Source: Acidobacteriota bacterium (lineage in GTDB: Bacteria; Acidobacteriota; Terriglobia; Bryobacterales; Bryobacteraceae). Taken from it: a stretch of DNA of 8,637 bases. The stretch lies in contig JAPKYY010000940.1 of NCBI GenBank assembly GCA_026394095.1, forward strand, positions 1-8,637, in the 5' to 3' direction. The notes under the pieces are model-generated. The model worked only from the letters and a program-made list of their open reading frames with translations, had not been told where the DNA came from and did not search any database. Each line of letters begins with the position of its first letter. The stretch's first letter is position 1. The position numbers were made by a program, and so were the translations under genes. This document shows, in pieces, positions 5,637 to 8,637 of the stretch.

Positions 5637-6665
5637 ATGAACCGCTCCTATCTCTATCACGCCTCTCGACAGCCCCTGCCCGGGCATCTGGGCACTGCTG
5701 TGTCGCTCCATTCGCACACCAGCCGCTCACGCGAGACCATGAGTTTCATTCCGCGCTACGTCACAAAGGTTCCTTATATGACCGGGCGCATTCGTCATCT
5801 GGAGGCCGCCTATCTCGACTACCATGGCAAACCATTCGATTATTCCCGTGTCTGGTGGACCCCACCTCTTGAACCCAAAGCCGCCTTCGACCTCGAACGC
5901 AACCAGATCGAACAGAAGCTCGGCCGCGCCGCCCTGGTCAGCCTTAGCGACCACGACAATGTCGATGCCGGTTTCGCTCTCGAGATCTTCGAAGAATGCG
6001 CCGGTGCGCCCATATCCTCTGAGTGGACCGTCCCGCTAGGCCAGGCTATCCTTCAACTCGGCATCCACAACATGCAGCCCGCACGCGCCCGCATGCAGGA
6101 AGAGACGATGAAGCAGGTTACCGCCAATCCAACGACAGACCGTATTGAGGCAATGCTCGACATCCTGCACTCTTTTCTTGCCCGTCATGGCCGTTACATC
6201 CACGCTCTCGAACTCAATGGTCTTCGGTCACCGAAAGAAAACAATGATGTAGTTCAACTTGCTGAAGTCTGGGGGCTGCCCCTCATCTCTGGCGGCGACC
6301 GTCATGGATGTGAACCAAACGCTCTCGTCAATCTCACCAGCGCCACCACCTTCAAAGACTTTGTAGCCGAAATTCGAAACGGAGCTCCGACCCATACCGT
6401 CTATATGGAGCAGTACGACGAACCCATTCGACTTCGTGTCCTTCAAGTCATGTCTGATGTCCTTCGCACCTACAACAACTTTTCCGCTGACCGCCGCCGC
6501 TGGTCAGACCGGGTCTTCTACCATTGCGAGGACGAAACTATCCGTAGGGTCTCCGACGTCTGGACAGGCAACGGTCCGGATATTGTTGGGCAATTTATCT
6601 CGGCGATGCGTCTGCTGGAGTCGCGCCATGTCCGCGCCGTGCTCAAGCTGGCCCTCGCCACTTAA
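5637..6665 (+). CDS. PHP-domain metal-dependent hydrolase (phosphoesterase-like)
   Basis: PHP domains are distorted TIM barrels that bind two or three metal ions and usually hydrolyse phosphoesters; the substrate here is unknown. With the ATG start the protein has 342 residues. The metal ligands expected of the family can be placed: His25 and His27 (SLHSHT), Asp105-His106-Asp107 (SLSDHDN), Glu129 (SSEW), His144 (LGIHN), and Asp221 with His223 (GGDRHG). An Arg/Trp-rich insert (about 35-80) separates the first two motifs. No signal peptide or membrane helix is evident. A TTG at 5598 would add 13 Gly/Pro/Arg-rich residues, but AGGGAG just before the ATG favours the shorter form. The glycosyltransferase starts 22 nt downstream, so the two are probably one transcript acting in the same process. 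Histidinol-phosphatase is a possible alternative name, but nothing around supports His synthesis. Confidence 0.85.
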   Translation: MNRSYLYHASRQPLPGHLGTAVSLHSHTSRSRETMSFIPRYVTKVPYMTGRIRHLEAAYLDYHGKPFDYSRVWWTPPLEPKAAFDLERNQIEQKLGRAALVSLSDHDNVDAGFALEIFEECAGAPISSEWTVPLGQAILQLGIHNMQPARARMQEETMKQVTANPTTDRIEAMLDILHSFLARHGRYIHALELNGLRSPKENNDVVQLAEVWGLPLISGGDRHGCEPNALVNLTSATTFKDFVAEIRNGAPTHTVYMEQYDEPIRLRVLQVMSDVLRTYNNFSADRRRWSDRVFYHCEDETIRRVSDVWTGNGPDIVGQFISAMRLLESRHVRAVLKLALAT

Positions 6666-6687
6666 CAAAGACTAAAATCAGATTGGA

Positions 6688-7899
6688 ATGAAGCCCATGC
6701 GCGTCGCGTTCTTTACCGATTCCTTCCACGAGATCAATGGCGTGGCTCACACCAGCCGCAATCTCGACGGGTTTGCTCGCCGCCGCAACCTTCCATTCCT
6801 CAGCATCCATGCTGGTGAAAAGACAGAAACGATCCGCACCGGCAACCACATCGAACTCAACCTCAAGCGTTCTCCTCTCGGTATCCCGATCGAAAACGAC
6901 ATGAGTTTCGATCTCATGTTTGCGCGCCACTGGAGCAGAACGATTCAGGCCTTAAAAGATTTCCAGCCTGACGTGATTCACCTTACCGGCCCCAGTGATG
7001 TCGGTATCCTTGGGGCTGCTTGTGCGGAGCGTCTTGGGATTCCGATACTTGCCAGTTGGCACACCAACCTGCACGAATACGCAGGCACCCGCCTGGGCAG
7101 CATCATCTCCTGGTGCACTACCGATTCCATACGTGCGAAATTCGAGTATGCGGCTGAGGCCGCCTCGCTCGACATTCTCAGTTTTTACTATTCTTTTGCC
7201 AGACTCTTGCTGGCCCCCAATCCTGAACTGCAAACCCTGCTCGAGAAGAAGACGAAGCTGCCTTGCCAGTTGATGCATCGGGGAATTGATCGAGAGCTTT
7301 TTCATCCGATGCGCCGCACCCGGCGCGACGATACCCTTGTCTTCGGGTTTTGTGGCCGTCTTCGTCCAGAGAAAAACGTACGCATCCTCGCCCGTATCGA
7401 AGAGATGCTGATTGCCGAAGGCGTAAGCAATTACAAGTTCCTGATCGTAGGTGACGGTAATGAGCGCGAGTGGCTGCAGCAGAACATGAAATCGGTCGAG
7501 CTTCCCGGCATTCTGAGGGGCCCCCAACTCGCCGAGGCCTACGCCAATATGGACGTCTTCCTCTTCCCTAGCTGGACCGACACCTTCGGCAACGTAATCC
7601 TCGAGTCGCTCGCCTGTGGTACTCCCTGCATCGTGACCTCCGGTGGCGGGCCGAAATTCCTGATCGAGAATGAAGTCTCCGGTATCGTGGCTTCATCGGA
7701 CGCAAAGTTCATCGCCGGCGCTGTTTCCGTTGCCCGAAATCCAGATTTCCGCAAACGACTGCGCGAAGGTGCTTTGCAATCCAAATTCGTCCAGACCTGG
7801 GATGATGTGTTTGAAGAGCTTTACCGTGCCTATGCACAGTGTGCGCGTGCCGGCTTGCCGGGCAGCGCCCTCAACATTTCTCCATCAGTCAGCCTCTGA
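6688..7899 (+). CDS. GT4-type glycosyltransferase (GT-B fold), resembling alpha-mannosyltransferases
   Basis: It probably moves a sugar from a nucleotide donor to a lipid or glycan at the cytosolic face of the inner membrane. The 403-residue protein has both GT-B Rossmann halves. The N-terminal acceptor half shows FFTDSFHEINGVAHT (8-22, with the Asn-Gly-Val loop), DVIHLTGPSDVG and SWHTN (123-127). The C-terminal donor half shows MHRGID (196-201), GFCGRLRPEKN (220-230, with the phosphate-binding Arg/Lys), LIVGDG (252-257), and TDTFGNVILESLACGTP (297-313). The last contains the family's acidic pair, here Asp298 and Glu306, in place of the common Glu-x7-Glu; this Asp form is usual in MgtA/SQD2-like enzymes. 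Donor and acceptor cannot be read from sequence. An ATG three codons later (6697) is also possible. It pairs with the PHP gene and converges with fmdB. Confidence 0.9.
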   Translation: MKPMRVAFFTDSFHEINGVAHTSRNLDGFARRRNLPFLSIHAGEKTETIRTGNHIELNLKRSPLGIPIENDMSFDLMFARHWSRTIQALKDFQPDVIHLTGPSDVGILGAACAERLGIPILASWHTNLHEYAGTRLGSIISWCTTDSIRAKFEYAAEAASLDILSFYYSFARLLLAPNPELQTLLEKKTKLPCQLMHRGIDRELFHPMRRTRRDDTLVFGFCGRLRPEKNVRILARIEEMLIAEGVSNYKFLIVGDGNEREWLQQNMKSVELPGILRGPQLAEAYANMDVFLFPSWTDTFGNVILESLACGTPCIVTSGGGPKFLIENEVSGIVASSDAKFIAGAVSVARNPDFRKRLREGALQSKFVQTWDDVFEELYRAYAQCARAGLPGSALNISPSVSL

Positions 7900-7934
7900 T
7901 CTGGCCCTCTGCCGCAGTGTTTTCAACTGCGCCT

Positions 7935-7958
7935 GCCCGCTAGCTGGTTTTGGCGGGC
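7935..7958. terminator. Possible bidirectional stem-loop between convergent genes
   Basis: GCCCGC (7935-7940) and GCGGGC (7953-7958) form a 6-bp GC stem around a 12-nt loop, spanning the fmdB stop codon in the gap after the glycosyltransferase gene. Position fits a shared terminator, but there is no T-run on either strand, so this is a weak call. Confidence 0.3.
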
Positions 7959-8302
7959 GTTGCCGGCGTGCTGCTGGGCGTCGCCGCTGGCTTTGATTCT
8001 GAGCTGGATTCAGATTTGGATTCGGACTTGGATTCAGACTTGCTCTCTGACGATGAGGAGCTGCTCGCAGGAGACTTCGCTTCCTTTGCGCCGCCGCTAC
8101 CCTTGTTGTAATCCGTGATGTAGAACCCGCTCCCCTTGAAATGGAAAGACGGCGCACTCAGGAGACGTTCTACTGGCCCGTTGCCATCGTTGGGGCATTC
8201 CACATTAGACTGTCCACATTTGGTGAATGGTTCGTCACTGAACTTTTGAATCGAGTCAAAGGTCTTACCGCATTCCGAACAGCGGTATTCATAAATCGGC
8301 AT
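7940..8302 (-). CDS. FmdB-family zinc-ribbon protein with a Ser/Glu/Lys repeat tail
   Basis: FmdB proteins are small putative regulatory zinc ribbons of unclear role. The 120-residue protein starts MPIYEYRCSECGKTF, with Cys8 and Cys11 as the first knuckle, and contains the family signature LLSAPSFHFKGSGFYITDY at 47-65. The second knuckle is unusual: a canonical CPxCG is replaced by CPNDG (Cys36, Asp39), and an extra Cys29 lies upstream, giving Cys-x6-Cys spacing. Residues about 78-103 are tandem Ser-Glu-Ser-Lys repeats and the end is Ala/Pro/Thr-rich, probably disordered. It starts 23 nt after the S41 peptidase stop, so the two are likely co-transcribed; the Shine-Dalgarno is weak. The tail and the altered knuckle are the odd points; family assignment is firm. 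Confidence 0.88.
   Translation of the reverse strand: MPIYEYRCSECGKTFDSIQKFSDEPFTKCGQSNVECPNDGNGPVERLLSAPSFHFKGSGFYITDYNKGSGGAKEAKSPASSSSSSESKSESKSESKSESSSESKPAATPSSTPATPAKTS
7993..8040 (-). repeat. 12-bp tandem repeat encoding Ser-Glu-Ser-Lys units
   Basis: Three good units (8005-8016, 8017-8028, 8029-8040) of the form TGGATTCRGAYT on the plus strand, with a degenerate copy at 7993-8004 and further decay beyond 8040. Read on the minus strand they give the repeated Ser/Glu/Lys tail of the FmdB protein. Such units can change number by slippage without shifting frame. Confidence 0.8.
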
Positions 8303-8325
8303 AATTCTATTTTGACAGGTATTGT

Positions 8326-8637
8326 CTAGCGCTTCATGGCTGCTTCTGGATTAATTCCAGCTACAGTCTTCACGCCGCTCAAGAGCTCGATCGCCTTCTT
8401 CATCAGCGTATCTTCTTTGGGCTTATCGGAAGGAGCATTCGGAATTCCGTCTCCATCCGGATCTTCTTCCGACACAAGCATCGTATCGTTCATCGGATAG
8501 TTCGGCACCACACCCGTATCCTGAATCGCTTTGCCGTTGGGTGCATAGTACTTCGCCACGCTCAAAATCACCGCGCTGCCATCGTCAAGCGACAAAGCTT
8601 TGCGAATCGACGCATCGCCGTAGCTGCGCTCCCCGAC
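8326..8637 (-). CDS. S41-family C-terminal processing peptidase, 3' end only
   Basis: These serine proteases (CtpA/Prc type) are normally exported, carry a PDZ domain and cut C-termini of periplasmic substrates. Only the last 103 residues are in the window; the gene enters from the right edge. Recognisable is the end of the catalytic domain: VGERSYGDASIRKAL, then LDDGSAVILSVAKYYAPNGKAIQDTGVVPNYPM, matching the family's VGExTFGKGSVQ, LPDGSAL.LTVAKYYTPxG and GI.PD blocks. At the place of the catalytic Lys (the K of FGKG) this protein has Asp (residue 8 of the fragment). The tail holds a DPDGDGIPN stretch like a calcium-binding loop. The catalytic Ser and any PDZ domain lie outside. It is followed by fmdB after 23 nt. 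Confidence 0.85.
   Translation of the reverse strand, partial: VGERSYGDASIRKALSLDDGSAVILSVAKYYAPNGKAIQDTGVVPNYPMNDTMLVSEEDPDGDGIPNAPSDKPKEDTLMKKAIELLSGVKTVAGINPEAAMKR

Noticed and set aside
8311..8316. TTGACA on the plus strand, a perfect -35 hexamer
   Set aside because: No -10 element follows at the right distance and no plus-strand gene lies downstream; it is in the short gap between two minus-strand genes.

Overview
The window looks like a stretch of chromosome from a moderately GC-rich, Gram-negative-type soil bacterium, most likely an acidobacterium. That placement is inferred from gene order (prs, rplY of the long Ctc type, pth, rpsF, rpsR, rplI) and from protein style, such as Ala/Pro/Lys tails on ribosomal proteins, a HEAT-repeat protein behind rplI, and an FmdB protein next to an S41 protease. 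No tRNA, rRNA, CRISPR array, insertion sequence or phage gene is visible.

Layout. Positions 1-5403 form one tightly packed plus-strand block: the 3' part of prs, rplY, pth, rpsF, rpsR, rplI, a short-chain dehydrogenase/reductase (SDR) and a HEAT-repeat protein. Gaps are 30 nt or less and several junctions overlap or abut (ATGA at pth/rpsF, TAAATG at rpsR/rplI and at SDR/HEAT). A 233-nt AT-richer gap (5404-5636) follows. Then comes a second plus-strand pair, a PHP-domain metallohydrolase and a GT4-type glycosyltransferase, 22 nt apart. From 7940 to the right edge two genes run on the minus strand and converge on that pair: an S41 C-terminal processing peptidase (its 3' end only) followed by an FmdB-type zinc-ribbon protein.

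How the genes relate. The first block couples PRPP synthesis, peptidyl-tRNA recycling and four ribosomal proteins, a conserved growth-linked set, with two less expected passengers at its end. The PHP/glycosyltransferase pair may act together in making or modifying a glycan or glycolipid, but no substrate can be read from the sequence.

Main caution. The pth gene lacks about 55-60 internal residues, including the catalytic Asp and the GGHNG segment. Exactly at the junction (1703-1717) lies a perfect 15-base match to the start of the common Illumina adapter. The simplest reading is an assembly or library artefact rather than new biology. The best natural oddity is a 44-nt near-perfect inverted repeat inside the SDR coding sequence (3420-3463). 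I see no convincing undescribed multi-gene system in this window.
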